Part shown: positions 63,486 to 64,000 of the stretch, in pieces
Numbering within the stretch: position 1 is the first letter of the stretch
How the letters are laid out: every line of letters begins with the position of its first letter
DNA from: Methylobacterium sp. Leaf123
GTDB taxonomy: Bacteria; Pseudomonadota; Alphaproteobacteria; Rhizobiales; Beijerinckiaceae
Direction: 5' to 3'
Assembly: GCF_001423405.1 (NCBI RefSeq)
Contig: NZ_LMNS01000006.1
Coordinates: 1-64,000, forward strand
Length of the DNA: 64,000 nt
Notes under the pieces: model-generated
Seen by the model: the letters and a program-made list of their open reading frames with translations, nothing else
The model's database searches: none
What the model was told of the DNA's origin: nothing
Translations under genes and position numbers: made by a program

Positions 63486-64000
63486 ATGACCGCCCAATTC
63501 CCGCCGCCCGTCCCGCAAACCGAGCAACGCCTGCTGAGCCATGAGGAGCTTGAGGCGGCGCTCCGCGACATCGGCGCGCGGCGCTACCACAACCTCCACC
63601 CGTTCCACCGGCTGCTGCACGACGGCAAGCTCTCGAAGGATCAGGTCCGGGCCTGGGCGCTCAACCGCTACTATTATCAGGCGATGATCCCGGTGAAGGA
63701 CGCGGCGCTGCTCGCCCGCCTGCCGGACGCGCAGCTTCGCCGGATCTGGCGCCAGCGCATCGTCGATCACGACGGCGACCATGAGGGCGACGGCGGCATC
63801 GAGCGCTGGCTCAAGCTCGCTGAAGGCGTCGGCTTCACCCGCGATTACGTGCTCTCGACCAAGGGCATTCTCTCGGCGACCCGCTTCTCGGTCGATGCCT
63901 ATGTCCACTTCGTCTCCGAACGCAGCCTGCTGGAAGCCATCGCCTCCTCGCTGACCGAGATGTTCTCGCCGACGATCATCTCCGAGCGCGTCGCCGGGAT
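63486..64000 (+). CDS. pqqC: PqqC, pyrroloquinoline-quinone synthase, 5' part (likely a PqqC-PqqD fusion)
   Basis: 171 codons are inside the window before the right edge cuts the gene. The protein starts MTAQFPPPVPQTEQRLLSHE and continues with the PqqC signature RYHNLHPFHRLLHDGKLSKD, NRYYYQAMIPVKDAALL and DHDGDHEGDGGIERWLKLAE. PqqC catalyses the last ring closure and eight-electron oxidation to PQQ. In M. extorquens pqqC and pqqD are fused, so the missing part probably includes PqqD. Confidence 0.95.
   Translation, partial: MTAQFPPPVPQTEQRLLSHEELEAALRDIGARRYHNLHPFHRLLHDGKLSKDQVRAWALNRYYYQAMIPVKDAALLARLPDAQLRRIWRQRIVDHDGDHEGDGGIERWLKLAEGVGFTRDYVLSTKGILSATRFSVDAYVHFVSERSLLEAIASSLTEMFSPTIISERVAG

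Overview
The window comes from a high-GC alphaproteobacterial methylotroph and fits the Methylorubrum/Methylobacterium extorquens group closely. It carries, in one block, a recognisable lanmodulin, the lanthanide-uptake (lut) cluster, the tetrahydromethanopterin (H4MPT) formaldehyde-oxidation genes (fae, mtdB, mch, fhcBADC), their cofactor-biosynthesis genes and the start of the PQQ operon (pqqA, pqqB, pqqC). All assignments are by reading the sequence and from memory of the families; no database search was run.

Left part (1-21.8 kb) is mostly housekeeping: the 5' end of a dxs-like gene, a secreted DNA/RNA nuclease, ettA, deoB, a yejF-type peptide ABC ATPase, a molybdopterin oxidoreductase, a lytic transglycosylase, a lipoprotein hydrolase, an acyl-CoA thioesterase, a BTLCP protease, a FIST sensor with a hybrid kinase (NosP/NahK-like), a GST, comM, and the SRP RNA gene followed by dnaX and ybaB. 

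From 22 to 28.7 kb is an exopolysaccharide locus: a Wzz-like chain-length protein with a kinase-like tail that lacks a P-loop, a Wza-like export lipoprotein, a GT4 glycosyltransferase and an undecaprenyl-phosphate sugar transferase preceded by an 8-codon upstream ORF.

From 28.7 to 38.8 kb, all on the minus strand, lies the lanthanide region: lutA (binding protein), lutB (beta-propeller), lutC (cupredoxin-like, no Cys), lutD, lutE/lutF (ABC ATPase and ABC-2 permease), lutG, lutH (TonB receptor), lanM, and a small secreted protein resembling LutD. Together these would bring lanthanides through the outer membrane and across or within the periplasm for PQQ-dependent XoxF-type methanol dehydrogenases.

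From 39 to 47.3 kb, mostly on the plus strand, are methylofuran/H4MPT biosynthesis genes (mfnB, a small amino-acid-kinase protein, a dihydropteroate-synthase-like protein, DUF447, a HisA-like protein, an ASKHA protein) and three secreted proteins (two MxaD-like, one beta-propeller). From 47.5 to 54.3 kb (minus) are fae, orf7, orf5, mch, orf17, mtdB and the beta-RFAP synthase gene. From 54.8 to 59.3 kb (plus) is fhcBADC. The right end carries a two-component pair, likely mxbDM, then pqqA, pqqB and a truncated pqqC. Formaldehyde made by PQQ-dependent methanol dehydrogenase is captured by Fae on H4MPT, oxidised by MtdB and Mch, and released as formate by FhcABCD.

The most unusual sequence-level observations are three copies of a roughly 135-bp palindromic element, two of them read in frame inside the signal-peptide region of secreted proteins; a probable ATT start codon for orf17; a 71-nt overlap of orf17 with mch; a LutD-like paralogue next to lanM; and a cysteine-free cupredoxin-like protein in the lut operon.
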